In this document: piece by piece, positions 27,901 to 48,328 of the stretch | How positions within the stretch are numbered: position 1 is the first letter of the stretch | Layout: every line of letters starts with the position of its first letter | Assembly: GCA_947579605.1 (NCBI GenBank) | Contig: OX388313.1 | Location: 27,841,214-27,905,213 of the forward strand | Length of the DNA: 64,000 nucleotides | Source of the DNA: Athripsodes cinereus | Taxonomy: Eukaryota > Arthropoda > Insecta > Trichoptera > Leptoceridae | Direction: 5' to 3' | Translations under genes and position numbers: made by a program | Notes under the pieces: generated by a model | Seen by the model: the letters and a program-made list of their open reading frames with translations, nothing else | What the model was told of the DNA's origin: nothing | Database searches by the model: none

Positions 27901-29217
27901 TACATTAGGATTTATCTTGAATCTAGTTTTATTCCTTAATAAATATTTATTTGAATGTTTACTTGCTACTGGTCTGACCTTCATAATATGTACAAGCTAT
28001 TGCTTAGTACCTATATGGAGTACATTAGGATTTATCTTGAATCTAGTTTTATTCCTTAATAAATATTTATTTGAATGTTTACTTGCTACTGGTCTGACCT
28101 TCATAATATGTACAAGCTATTGCTTAGTATATGGAGTACATTAGGATTTATCTTGAATCTAGTTTTATTCCTTAATAAATATTTATTTGAATGTTTACTT
28201 GCTACTGGTCTGACCTTCATAATATGTACAAGCTATTGCTTAGTACCTATATGGAGTACATTAGGATTTATCTTGAATCTAGTTTTATTCCTTAATAAAT
28301 ATTTATTTGAATGTTTACTTGCTACTGGTCTGACCTTCATAATATGTACAAGCTATTGCTTAGTATATGGAGTACATTAGGATTTATCTTGAATCTAGTT
28401 TTATTCCTTAATAAATATTTATTTGAATGTTTACTTGCTACTGGTCTGACCTTCATAATATGTACAAGCTATTGCTTAGTACCTATATGGAGTACATTAG
28501 GATTTATCTTGAATCTAGTTTTATTCCTTAATAAATATTTATTTGAATGTTTACTTGCTACTGGTCTGACCTTCATAATATGTACAAGCTATTGCTTAGT
28601 ATATGGAGTACATTAGGATTTATCTTGAATCTAGTTTTATTCCTTAATAAATATTTATTTGAATGTTTACTTGCTACTGGTCTGACCTTCATAATATGTA
28701 CAAGCTATTGCTTAGTACCTATATGGAGTACATTAGGATTTATCTTGAATCTAGTTTTATTCCTTAATAAATATTTATTTGAATGTTTACTTGCTACTGG
28801 TCTGACCTTCATAATATGTACAAGCTATTGCTTAGTATATGGAGTACATTAGGATTTATCTTGAATCTAGTTTTATTCCTTAATAAATATTTATTTGAAT
28901 GTTTACTTGCTACTGGTCTGACCTTCATAATATGTACAAGCTATTGCTTAGTATATGGAGTACATTAGGATTTATCTTGAATCTAGTTTTATTCCTTAAT
29001 AAATATTTATTCACATATTAATACTATAATTAAAATTTATTTTGTTTTTTTCTCTCAGGGATTATTCCACCCGGCGAGAAAAGTCCGTGATGTTTATTGG
29101 AAAATCTACAATACACTCTACATTGGAGGACAAGATGCACTTGTTGCTGGTTACCCTAGAATAAATAACGATACCAACAATCATTTCATGAGATACGAAT
29201 TAGATTACGCTCTGTAA
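6954..29217 (+). CDS. Sf3b1: Splicing factor 3B subunit 1 (SF3B155), complete
   Basis: Core subunit of the SF3b complex of U2 snRNP: it clamps the branch-point adenosine/U2 duplex during spliceosome assembly. Coding exons: 6954-6981, 7350-7627, 10903-11029, 13462-13541, 13857-14045, 14410-14605, 14867-15144, 17178-17367, 17503-17771, 18006-18209, 18791-18989, 19429-19587, 20269-20561, 21048-21206, 21364-21552, 21941-22123, 23297-23475, 23793-24038, 24401-24613, 25026-25242, 29059-29217. All introns are GT-AG, phases agree, and the sum is 1,345 codons including TAA (1,344 aa; human 1,304). The N-terminal third is TP-rich with several RWDETP-type U2AF-ligand motifs (exons 5-7); HEAT repeats fill the rest from about residue 500. 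Residues matching human R625, H662, K666 and K700 are R665, H702, K706 and K740; human R1074 and V1078 of the pladienolide pocket are R1114 and V1118. An AATAAA lies at 29272. Confidence 0.97.
7742..10652. repeat. Tandem segmental duplication in SF3B1 intron 2
   Basis: Block A (7742-8552) recurs almost base for base at 9655-10464, and block D (9468-9655) recurs at 10465-10652. The order is A-C-D-A'-D', so a 1.9-kb unit was duplicated in tandem and the second copy lacks the 0.9-kb C block. The copies differ by a few substitutions (for example gattacgctg/gattatgctg, atttcgagt/atttggagt) and by G-tract length. The short 67-codon open frame inside each A copy (7917 and 9830) has no recognisable family. 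Confidence 0.9.
8205..8822. mobile_element. C/G-tract inverted-repeat element in SF3B1 intron 2
   Basis: A left arm (gtcggtataagtacccgata..., ccgagatgttttgaaac, attcctataccattttga, then a G-tract at 8343-8360) is mirrored by a right arm (C-tract at 8636-8660, gtcgccgaattttcaaaa, ggtataggaatttt, ctcctcggttttc, tacccgataatttgccgac). It has the layout of a non-autonomous DNA element. Related segments are at 10140-10460 (duplicate), 34668-34812 and 43720-43890. Confidence 0.55.
11030..13461. other. SF3B1 intron 3, nothing notable
   Basis: 2.4 kb of intron between SF3B1 coding exons 3 and 4. It is AT-rich with no convincing open frame, RNA gene or long repeat seen by eye. Confidence 0.5.
15688..15903. 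mobile_element. MITE-like inverted repeat nested in the hAT-like element
   Basis: Arms of about 85 bp: the left arm (gggctactcttgacac, cgatcttaatctagtcttg, atcatacgacgca) is matched by the reverse complement of the right arm (tgcgtcgtatgatcaag, ctagattaagatcg, tcaagagtaaccct). The core between the arms is only about 45 bp. The target duplication is not clear. Confidence 0.75.
16500..16648. mobile_element. Second nested inverted repeat
   Basis: A left arm beginning at 16502 (gtgcccattacattcccc, aaatttcagtgcactaaatg, tgctgagtttgta) is an imperfect inverted copy of the right arm (tacaaactcagcatgc, tagtacactaaaatttgg, gtgtaatggagactcagcac). It is about 145 bp with a short loop: MITE-like, diverged. 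Confidence 0.6.
18300..18475. repeat. Degraded SINE-like repeat (pattern of 38136)
   Basis: The ending cccacttataaaagatggcatgataatatagatagatag resembles the reverse complement of the accatcacggcatatcccacaagtgggg end of the copies at 38136 and 41440. It lies in SF3B1 intron 10. Other degraded copies appear near 2075-2212, 19670-19725, 21590-21690, 24650-24870, 56575-56680 and 60690-60830. Confidence 0.35.
20857..20959 (+). mobile_element. tRNA-derived SINE, 3' half
   Basis: The segment cctttcacgatacaagcttttagcttac, then aaggttgtattttggtct and acccagatacatctttttaaaa, matches the reverse complement of the SINEs at 48156, 59090 and 60110. The tRNA-like head is missing or too diverged to see. It lies in SF3B1 intron 13, in the transcribed orientation. 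Confidence 0.65.
22760..23291. repeat. 91-bp minisatellite, about 5.8 copies, ending at a splice acceptor
   Basis: Units start with catcaatattaatattt at 22760, 22851, 22942, 23033, 23124 and 23215, an exact 91-bp period. The copies are nearly identical (one a/g change seen: cacaaactg to cacgaactg in the last). The last unit breaks off at ttattatctggttt, where the sequence becomes the SF3B1 exon 17 acceptor (cag at 23294-23296). The array therefore supplies the branch-point region of intron 16. Confidence 0.95.
25353..29011. repeat. 3.66-kb minisatellite of 116- and 120-bp units in SF3B1 intron 20
   Basis: About 31 units beginning atttgaatgtttacttgc fill roughly 96% of the 3.8-kb intron. Two unit lengths exist, differing by the 4 bp acct (ttagtatatgg versus ttagtacctatatgg). 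Counted from the unit at 25359, units 2, 3, 7, 9, 12, 14, 15, 17-19, 21, 23, 25, 27 and 29 are long and the others short. From unit 20 on they alternate, giving a 236-bp higher-order repeat. Apart from the 4-bp difference only one substitution was noticed (ggatgtatc, unit 3). The repeating open frames are a by-product of 120 being divisible by 3. Confidence 0.97.
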
Positions 29218-29271
29218 ATGTGATGCTACACAATCTGAAACCTATTAAAAGTTCAAAACTGACAAGTTATT

Positions 29272-29277
29272 AATAAA
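29272..29277 (+). terminator. SF3B1 polyadenylation signal
   Basis: AATAAA 55 bp after the SF3B1 stop codon, in an AT-rich 3' UTR. Other AATAAA hexamers follow near 29531 and 29751, so alternative ends are possible. Confidence 0.6.
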
Positions 29278-29987
29278 ATATTTACATTTTAATATGAGTT
29301 TATCAATTCCAGAAAACGTTACATCATTATTATTGTATTCATTATTATTATTGGTTTATTTAGAATTTGTATTGGCAATATAAGCCCTTTTTGGAATCAT
29401 TTCATAATTAGTATGTTCCATAATAGCAGAAATATGTAATTAGTAGGTATTTAAAGTTTTTTGCAATTGAATTTTGACGATAACATTTCAACAAATAGAA
29501 AGTGTATAAATATATGTAGTACAAATACCAAATAAATATTTACAATTAAAAGGCAATCAACATTGACTAGACTTTCCAATTGTTATTTAAAATATCTATC
29601 GCTTTGTATTGTACATGTTCTTAATGAAAAGAATTGCAACGAGGGGCATCATAAAGCATTGTGATTTTAATATTATTATTTGATTTACTTTACCTTAACA
29701 AAAACAGATTTGTAATTGAATAAAAAAAATAATTACTTTGTTATTTTTAAGAATAAATATGTAATAATTGATTTCAATTTGTTTTATTTTCATCCAGATG
29801 TGAAAAAGAAAATTATTTGAAGAAATTTTACGTTTACTTACAATGCAACAAATTATATAAACTTCTTTAGAAAAAGAAACAGAAAATATTCTAACTTTTC
29901 AGAATAAACCTGAGCTGGTTTACCCAAACAGAGCATTCTTGAATTTTCTTAAAAAAAAAGAAGCTTTTCGCACAATCAATAAGATGT

Positions 29988-31049
29988 GTGTGGAGATTTT
30001 GTAATACATCGGACATTCCGCCTACCACCTCCAGAAAGTTTGTATACGCGGACGACATAGCGATTGTTACTCAGGCTAAGACTTTTGAAGAATTAGAACC
30101 TGTATTAAACGCTGACTTGCACATCTTACAGGAATACTTCGAGAACTGGCACCTAAAGCCGAACCCTAGAAAAACTGTGGCGACCACTCTGCATCTAAAC
30201 AACCAGCAGGCGGACAGAGAACTTGATATTTTCATGTGTGGAGAAAAAGTTCCAACCGAGCGCAATCCTAGGTATCTCAGAGTAAAGTTGGACAGATCAC
30301 TTACATTTGGCCCTCACCTCCAAGCATTGAAGAATAAAATAAAGTCCAGAAATAATATAATCATGAAGCTCACAGGTACAACATGGGGCAGCACAGCTGA
30401 AACGTTGCGTACGTCATCAATCGCTCTCGTTCACAGCGCTGCAGAGTATTGTTCGCCAGTGTGGGCAAGAAGTTCCCATTGCAAGATATTAGATACGGAA
30501 ATAAATAAAACAATGAGGACTATTACCGGATGTGTTAAGCCTACCCCTCTCCCATGGCTCCCAGTACTTTCAAACATTGGTCCCCCTGACCTGCGAAGAA
30601 AACAGGCCACCACAAGAGAACTCGTCAAGATCAAGAGGAACCCCATGATCCCTGCTTTTCGGGACATCTTTCATCCTCCAAAACAGCGACTTAAGTCCAG
30701 AAAACCCGTATGGACAGAAAAACTAGAAGATTTTAATCTGACCAGGGCATGGAGAGAGAAATGGAACAATGTAGCCTCGCTGACAAACAAAAACATCATC
30801 GTAGACCCTACTATCAGGGTCCCGGGCTACAACCTCTCCCGAAAAGTCTGGGTTCAACAAAATAGAATTCGCATGGGTCAGGGTTGCTGCAATTACCAAA
30901 TGTGGAAATGGGGTAGGAGGGAGTCTCCGGAATGCGACTGTGGAGCTCAGTTCCAAACGATTCAGCATCTGGTGGAGGAGTGTCCAGGTAGAAGATACGA
31001 GGGTGACTGGATGGACATCCATAAATCAACCCCAGAGGCGGTGCAGTGA
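29988..31049 (+). pseudogene. 5'-truncated Jockey-type LINE, reverse transcriptase C-terminal part
   Basis: An open frame of 353 codons with no true ATG at its start (the first codon is GTG). It holds the RT active-site box FVYADDIAIV (residues 18-27), the thumb region with LDRSLTFGPHLQALKNK, an AEYCSPVW segment and a C-terminal zinc-knuckle-like CDC...H...C motif (EECPG). These are features of Jockey-clade non-LTR elements. The palm N-terminal of the YADD box, the endonuclease and ORF1 are missing. The family's YLGV appears as YLRV. An (AAAGT)-type tail follows (about 31115-31135). The copy lies between SF3B1 and PIGP. Confidence 0.85.
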
Positions 31050-31152
31050 CTTTCTAAACGAAAACCAAGAATTTGATATGGAATAACTATTATTAATGCA
31101 AGCCGAAGCCATACAAAAAGTAAAGTAAAGTAAGTAATACAATAAATGAACA

Positions 31153-31158
31153 CTTTAT
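31153..31158 (-). terminator. Candidate polyadenylation signal of PIGP
   Basis: The plus-strand tttatt is AATAAA on the minus strand, about 290 bp after the PIGP stop. Another AATAAA overlaps the PIGP stop region (31446-31451), so the real end is uncertain. Confidence 0.35.
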
Positions 31159-31444
31159 TGTTAAAAATAAATTTTACAGAAGGCGTAAGTACATATTGCC
31201 TTGAGGCAATGTCTTCCAGTAAACGTAATGTAGAAGTTGAAACAAATAATGCATCATAATGAAAAATCAGATCTGGATATTTCGAATAGAAGTACTAGAA
31301 ATCACTTCTCTGTAATGATCACACTACTGGGTATTGTCACAACATTAAATTTATCTTTATGTGATGGATCGTTTGTAAAGTGAATAAATAACAAGGATGT
31401 TATGAAACATTAAAAAAAACAATTACATACGAAAATAAACTCAT

Positions 31445-31921
31445 TTATTTTAGATACAAAGTCCTGCAAACATCTCTAATATCTAAATCCTCCACATGAG
31501 GAATTCTTGATTCGTAACTTCTTTCGTGAGAATCATCACAATGATTATTTTTCATGAAACAACACATCTTTTTATCCTTGCAGTCGCATGTTTCTCCTTC
31601 ACTATGTTTTAAATCCGATCCATCGCGTTTGATTGCATAATTATCTGTGATAGTTCTCATATCATCCACGTTTGGTGTCATGGAGAGATTCAAACCGGGA
31701 TAGACAAAAAACGCAAAGAAAGTCAAGGCGACTAAAAGTTGTATAGGAATAGCAACGGCCCAATACCTTTGCGGGTAGTAATATATACCCATGGCATGAA
31801 GCCAGTTGTCTGGTATAACAGCCCAACACAAATATATCACAAATATTGTTTTAAATGACAGGTACATAACAAATCCATAAATGGACCTGGCTGGGGTTGG
31901 AGCTGGTGTATGCTCTGGCAT
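31445..31921 (-). CDS. PIGP: Phosphatidylinositol N-acetylglucosaminyltransferase subunit P
   Basis: PIG-P is a small subunit of the ER complex (with PIG-A, C, H, Q, Y, DPM2) that transfers GlcNAc to phosphatidylinositol, the first step of GPI-anchor synthesis. The intronless 158-residue frame begins MPEHTPAPTPARSIYGFV, close to the human start. Two membrane segments lie at about 14-36 and 54-74, and the family signature TITDNYA is at 90-96. A Cys-rich, charged stretch (Cys 112, 114, 120, 121, 128) is longer than in the human protein (134 aa in its short form). The C terminus (RDVCRTLYLK) resembles the family end. The start codon lies only 19 bp after the stop of LAGE3 on the same strand, which leaves no usual promoter; see Part 2. 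Confidence 0.93.
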   Translation of the reverse strand: MPEHTPAPTPARSIYGFVMYLSFKTIFVIYLCWAVIPDNWLHAMGIYYYPQRYWAVAIPIQLLVALTFFAFFVYPGLNLSMTPNVDDMRTITDNYAIKRDGSDLKHSEGETCDCKDKKMCCFMKNNHCDDSHERSYESRIPHVEDLDIRDVCRTLYLK

Positions 31922-31940
31922 TTTAATTATTATCTATTGA

Positions 31941-32667
31941 CTAGTAATGTGAATATTCTTCACTAACTGGAGGTCCAAACGCTTCTATTGTTTCAGTAGC
32001 TAAAAGCATGTGTTCGAAAAAGGAATTGATTCCAACACGAAGATTTTTAGCATCAAAACTGAAGAATTGTCTGAAAAAGATGTCAAAAATCATTACTTTA
32101 ATTATTTGAATACAATTTTTATCAACTATTGATGCTAACCATTGTAACAAATTAATTAAATATTACAGTATCTTGAATAGATCTAGACTCATTATTTCAT
32201 TATTATGGGAAAATCGTGCAGTAAATGCAAGATTTTACTAAATAATTAACTATAATATTTGTAACATACGCTTTAAGAACATTTTCTTCTACAGTAAGAT
32301 TCTTAGTAACTTGACTTCTCTTGGGCTCTGAATCTATTCTTAAAACATCATACACAATCTGGGCATATCTTTTTGTAGGAAATGGAAAATCCACAACACT
32401 GAAATTGATTGCTTAAGGAAAATGTATCATACAAATATATTAAAACTGCAAGAAATACTGTAACAACATACAAAGACCTTTGAATAATTACTATTGCTTT
32501 GTAAAATGCTGATGGCTTTTATAAGAACAGTCACAAATCATACCGACAAAGATTAAAAACATCCACTGACATCTTAAATTTGTCTATTTTCAATGATATA
32601 TGAAAAAATAAAATTTATTCTGATAAGGATACAGCTTGTATAACGGAGGTTGTACAACTTCAGTCAT
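31941..32667 (-). CDS. LAGE3: EKC/KEOPS complex subunit LAGE3 (Pcc1), complete
   Basis: Pcc1/LAGE3 dimerises and docks Kae1/OSGEP in the KEOPS complex, which makes the universal t6A37 modification of ANN-decoding tRNAs. Three minus-strand exons: 32667-32633, 32398-32270 and 32070-31941; phases 2 and 2 agree and all introns are GT-AG. The product has 97 residues, normal for this small family. The family blocks are visible: FPFPTKRYAQIVYDVL (strand and helix 1), DSEPKRSQVTKNLTVEENVL, and the C-terminal helix with EAFGPPVSE, close to the human TMQRFGPPVS. The first exon was chosen because it supplies an ATG, a gt donor and the right phase; it codes for only 11 full codons, so it is the least certain part. 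Confidence 0.88.
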
Positions 32668-33000
32668 AATAAATTATTAAAATAAATAAAAAATATTTTT
32701 TAACGATGCTCCTTCAATCAAGCAAAACATAACCTCAAAAATCAGCCCGATGACAGTTGAGGCGTATCCGGTTTTTCTATTATCTATGGATAAAGTGTGC
32801 AACACACTCACCTACATGTTTTAAATAATAAAAAAAATGAGATTCAATTTTATTGAAGGCAAAGGCTATTCGTACGTATCATAGATCAAAGAAATTATAA
32901 AATTTGTCTATGGTGAATTATTTCCATAGACAACATTAATATTAAACTATTTCGTTTATGGATATCTAGATGTTTGCGAAATCTATGGTTCAGCGTAGGG
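32668..33000. other. LAGE3 upstream region
   Basis: This should hold the promoter of the LAGE3-PIGP pair; no core motif stands out. At about 32860-32930 a stretch (ggcaaaggctattcg, aagaaattataaaattt, tctatgg, tttccatagaca) resembles 8090-8170 in SF3B1 intron 2, so a dispersed repeat runs into the assembly gap. Confidence 0.4.
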
Positions 33001-33200
33001 NNNNNNNNNNNNNNNNNNNNNNNNNNNNNNNNNNNNNNNNNNNNNNNNNNNNNNNNNNNNNNNNNNNNNNNNNNNNNNNNNNNNNNNNNNNNNNNNNNNN
33101 NNNNNNNNNNNNNNNNNNNNNNNNNNNNNNNNNNNNNNNNNNNNNNNNNNNNNNNNNNNNNNNNNNNNNNNNNNNNNNNNNNNNNNNNNNNNNNNNNNNN
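33001..33200. other. Assembly gap (200 N)
   Basis: Exactly 200 undetermined bases, so the length is probably a scaffold placeholder. Repeats flank it on both sides, which explains the break. Confidence 1.
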
Positions 33201-33415
33201 AATCTAGCGGTCCGCACCGGCAGATAGGTATTTAAAAAATAATTTAGTTTTAGTAAGGATCCCTATTTTTTCTGAAAATATAATATAGACTATGTCACCC
33301 AGAGATAGTGTAGCTTCCCAACAATGAAAGAATTTCACAAATCGGTTCAGTAGTTTCGGAGCCTATTCAATGCAAACAATCAAATCTTTCCTCTTTATAA
33401 TATTAGTATAGATGT
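33201..33415 (+). mobile_element. RTE-like LINE 3' tail
   Basis: The stretch with aaatcggttcagtagtttcg, gaatctt-like tttcctctttataatatta and gtatagat is a 3' end common on RTE-type LINE copies in Lepidoptera (from memory). The left end is hidden by the gap. No coding part is present. Confidence 0.5.
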
Positions 33416-33542
33416 ATATTGTGGAGTAATGCCATTAAAATCTTAGCATTCATTATTCAATGCTATGAACTACCTACTAAAATGTCATACAGCTGTTGGA
33501 AAAATCTGTCAATATTGATTTTAGGTACAAATAAAAACACAT

Positions 33543-33548
33543 TTTATT
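33543..33548 (-). terminator. Candidate polyadenylation signal of BAP60
   Basis: Plus-strand tttatt gives AATAAA on the minus strand, about 155 bp after the BAP60 stop. Confidence 0.4.
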
Positions 33549-33701
33549 TTACTTATTTTAATTTAATTCTTACAATCTAGATTATTCTTTATGCCTATAA
33601 AACAATACATTAAAAGAAGATATTATAAAATACATAATACATCCAATATATAAGTAATAATAATACAATCTATAATATAAACACTGTGAATGAGAGAAAC
33701 T

Positions 33702-44461
<10,760 letters not shown>

Positions 44462-44473
44462 ATTTGGTATCAA

Positions 44474-45068
44474 ATTATAAAATTAATAAAACAACTTTCA
44501 TGAACCTAATTTGACATCGCGTCCCTTAAGTTTTATTATCCCACACATGCAAAATTTGAGATCTTTCAAGACCATATTATTTAGTAAGAAAGTATTTTCA
44601 AATATAGCTAACTAAAGTAATCTGACCGGAGTATGAAACTCTCTTTTTACTAAACTGTTTACTGAATAACGTATTTTTCTTACTTAGAATATCTATGGAA
44701 AGAAATAAAAATATAAAATCATTTGAAGGAAAATTATTCAACGTTCGCCATTTGACGATTATTTAAAATCGATTACGAGAAAGAGCATAATTATGTTTAA
44801 ACATGTAATTTGTTAAATAAAAAAATATTTATGTTTTTTCAATTCACACATTTTTTTGTTATTTATAAAACTACTTTTAAAAACCAAAAATCGTGAATAA
44901 GTTTTTTGTTTCTATGGTGACGATGATAAATTTTTTATATGGTAACATTATACATTACGCATTGTCCTTGAAAATCTGTCAAAAGTTGGAGAAGTGTGTC
45001 GTTCTTCATTTTTGAGATTGTAAATTTAAATATATTAATTTGTAAAGTGCACAAATTAACTTGAAAAG
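44474..45068. promoter_or_regulatory. Divergent promoter region of BAP60 and CIR1
   Basis: The two start codons face away from each other across about 600 bp. The sequence is AT-rich; the 13-mer ttctatggtgacg at 44910-44922 is shared with the SF3B1 5' region. No TATA box is evident. Transcription start sites cannot be placed from sequence. Confidence 0.45.
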
Positions 45069-47742
45069 ATGGGCAAAGGCTTTAATAATTACATGTGCAA
45101 AAAGTTCTTCCATCCTGCCTCGCGTGATAATCTCAAAAGGGTAAGAATCTTTATATTTTGATTGTGTCATCACTTCTACATCATCCAGCATTCTCTCTCG
45201 ATTAATTCTGAAATACTACACACTGCATTTATAGACAACCATTTTGATTAGTGTCACTTTGTACTAGATAAATTTGTGTAAGATATGGGCACATTTATCT
45301 TGGTTGGTGAATTTATAGGTATTTATTATTTATGTATTATTCTTTCAGGTATGGATGGCAGAACAGAAAACAGAAGCATACAAAAAGAAGCAAGAAGAAC
45401 TAAGGGTTCAGTATGAGAAAGAACAAGACTTACACGAGAACAAGTGAGTATTTAAGATTATACTTTACAGAATGTTTGACTGGTTGGTTGTTAGAACAGG
45501 CAATAGATCCGCCATTTGTACCATGAAAATGTAGAATAAAGGTTATTTTATAATGTGTCTCAGTTATGATGCACCAACCGTTATCACTTTGATCTTAGCA
45601 CACTGTCAAATTGTCATTTTTTGAGGAAAGTTGTCAAACAGTAAATTTGAAGTGTAAGAAGCAATGTTTATAAAATAAGCAACATTCAGAAAGTGTGGCC
45701 CTTGTTTTATTAGATAAGCACATCCCTTTTTTTAACTTTCTGTCCCATCATTCTACATTCCTTATGGACTGAACTTTGTTTTCATGCATAATATTTTTTT
45801 TTATATTTATTTATTAACATAATATATTATATACATTTTCTAGAATCCAATACGTTTGTTCCCCTCCAGAAAGTGTACCAACACTTGTGTAAGAGGGGCA
45901 AGCAATGTCTATATACTATAATTTCTTTTAAGAAACCCATTTAATTTTATACAAATATTTCCAGGGCAATGTTGAGCAAGGAGAGCAAAGACAAATTAAG
46001 TGTAAACTTTATGTACGAGCCTCCTCCTGGAGCAAAGAAAGAGAGGGAAAGGGAAGACAATGAACCCGAGTACAAGTTTGAGTGGCAGAGGAAATATAAC
46101 GCACCCAGAGAAAGTTATTGCAAAGGAGATAATGAAATCAGAGATCAACCATTTGGTATCCTTGTCAGGAATGTCAGATGTATCAAATGCCACAAGTGGG
46201 GACACATAAATACTGGTAAATATCTAATCTATGTTTATTTATTTATTTTATTCTTCTCTGTTTATTGGTTACAATATCTCCTGACCTACTTTTATAAAAC
46301 AATCATGTGTACACTCCGGGTATTTTTTTCCTCTTTTAAACTAGTTACTTGATCTAATCTACCAGACTCATAGAAATGCCTTCTTTGTTCATTCACTGTA
46401 TGTGTCCATACAACCTATACCTAAGTCTACAAAAAATGAATTTTGTTTTTCAGATAAGGAGTGTTCCATGTATGCTCTCTCAATGAGTGAAGCTCGTGCT
46501 CTAACCGAGGGAAACAAAGGTGAAGATGATGGCGATAATGCAGCTGCAGATGGTAGTTCCAGTCTCATCAGAGGTCTTGCAGAGTCAGGGTTAGCCCTGC
46601 GCCCTGGTGCCATACCATTGGCTGCAAGGGAATCTCATCCTGTAGCACCAGAAACAGAAGTAGAACCACCAGACCTTTTGGCTCAGTTGACAAAGAAGCA
46701 AAAGAAGAAATTATTGAAGTGGGTAAAATAGAATATCTGCAAATCGTTACTAATCATCTAAAATCTTCTATGTTAAAATTTTAATCTTGCCAACAATATT
46801 GTAATATGGTTTTCAATTATTTCAATTTATCTCCTTATTTATGAATATCTAATAATGATGCCACAATAATTTTATCTTATTTTTTTACATTTCAGAAAAT
46901 TGGAGAAGTTAGAGAAAGGTGCCAAGAAAAGCAAAAAGTCCAAAAAGAGGAAATCAAGTGAAAGTTCTTCATCAACACATTCATCTGGTGTTGAGAAGAA
47001 AAGGAAGAAGGAATGTAAGAAAAAGAAAGAAGACAAACATAGCAGAGAGCGTGAAACAGAGATCAAAAAGAGTAAGAGGGAGCATTCCGAAGAAAGAAGT
47101 GAAGGAAGGAATAGGTATAATGAAGATATGAAGAATAAAAATATAGCATTCAATGGATATAGAGCCCACAGAGATGATGACAAATATAAAGAAAGTGACA
47201 TAAAGAGAGATAGAAGGGATAGTGATAGCCGTGACAGAAGAGATAAAGATAAATATGATAGAAGTGCAGAATCAAGCGATAGGGGAAACAAGGAAAGAGA
47301 TCATAGACGAAATAAGGATTCAAATGACAAACGAGATAGAGACACAATTGATAGAAGGGTCAGAGAAACAAATGATAAGAGGGATAGAGAATTAAGTGAT
47401 AGGAGGGATAGAGAAACAACTGATAGGAGAGATAGAGAAACATATGATAAAAAGGACAGAGATAAATATGACAGAAAAGATAAACACAGAGATGATAAAG
47501 AAAAGGCAAGGTATTCTGAAGAAAAGAAGAATACTAAAACAAAAGATTGGAATGTGTCAAAAGATAAAGGCGAGTCTAAGAGGGATGAATATAAAAATAA
47601 AAACGGACACAACGGAGAAAGTGTGAATAAGAGGTACGAAAAAGAGAACAATAAAGATAGAGAACACAGGAAAGGACGTGATTGGGACGATGATAGAAGA
47701 GAGAAAGATAATAGGAAGAGGCGTAGAAGAAGTAGTTCTTAA
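45069..47742 (+). CDS. CIR1: CIR1, corepressor interacting with RBPJ
   Basis: CIR1 links the Notch effector CBF1/RBPJ to histone-deacetylase corepressors and is also found with splicing factors. Exons: 45069-45140, 45349-45443, 45965-46215, 46454-46718, 46896-47742; phases agree and give 509 residues. The start [20 protein letters not shown] and the following [18 protein letters not shown] form the CIR N-terminal domain. The block [13 protein letters not shown] and [15 protein letters not shown] then leads to a zinc knuckle (C128, C131, H136, C143; [17 protein letters not shown]). Residues from about 228 on are almost only K, R, D, E and S, with repeated DRRDRET-like heptads around 47330-47470. 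The strong strand bias of this exon makes long false frames on the other strand. Confidence 0.95.
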
Positions 47743-48155
47743 TTGATTTTGTCGAAATGTATAAGGAACCTTGCACAAATGTTTATTCAAAACTCCCAGG
47801 CCCCGAGGTTGACCATAAATTGTGAATTGTATTGGAAAAATTCCAGAATGATTCAAAAAGCTCCTGGTTAAGATCTTCCTCTGTTTAAAGTGACCAATAT
47901 GATGATTTGTCTAGAGTTTGATATAATGTACAAAATTGTCCTCATTTCAGCGATGAGTGAAAGCCCAATGAGAAGTTTTACTGTTACGATTTTATAATAT
48001 ACCAAAATTAAATTTAACAACGAAAATGAAATAATTGTATTTATTCCTCTTTTTATTAAATTTTAATAAATTGTACTATACATAATAATTAGTTTTATTT
48101 TATTTTTATAAACATTTCAACATGAACACTAACAGAATAAACTACATAATACTAA
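47743..48155. other. CIR1 3' UTR and flank
   Basis: No gene seen. AATAAA at 48065-48070 is the best candidate polyadenylation signal, about 320 bp after the CIR1 stop. Confidence 0.45.
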
Positions 48156-48328
48156 TTTTTTTTTTTTTTAAAAAGATATATCTGGGTTTTGTTATAAACC
48201 CAAATACAACCTTATACACCTTTCACACTAAGCTAAAAGCTTGTGCCGTGAAAGGAGAGTTTGCCGGCACCTAGGATCGAACCATGGACCCCTTGTTCTG
48301 AAGACCAAGACTCTACCTCCAGGCTACC
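48156..48328 (-). mobile_element. tRNA-derived SINE
   Basis: Read on the minus strand: a tRNA-like head with A box (tagcctggagg) and B box (ggttcgatcc at 48273-48282), a body with cacaagcttttagcttag and aaggttgtatttgggttt, and an A-rich tail (poly-T at 48156-48169 on plus). Near-identical copies are at 59090 and 60110. The boxes are Pol III promoter elements. Confidence 0.85.

Noticed and set aside
25359..28968. A family of 61-181-codon open frames repeated along the intron
   Set aside because: They are the minisatellite read in frame; each run ends when two 116-bp units shift the frame. No start context, and the frames lie inside an SF3B1 intron.
32970..33227. Frames across the assembly gap
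   Set aside because: They consist of undetermined bases.
46872..47856. Long Leu/Ser/Phe-rich frames on the minus strand
   Set aside because: They are the antisense of the charged CIR1 tail, whose purine-rich codons read as hydrophobic residues in reverse.
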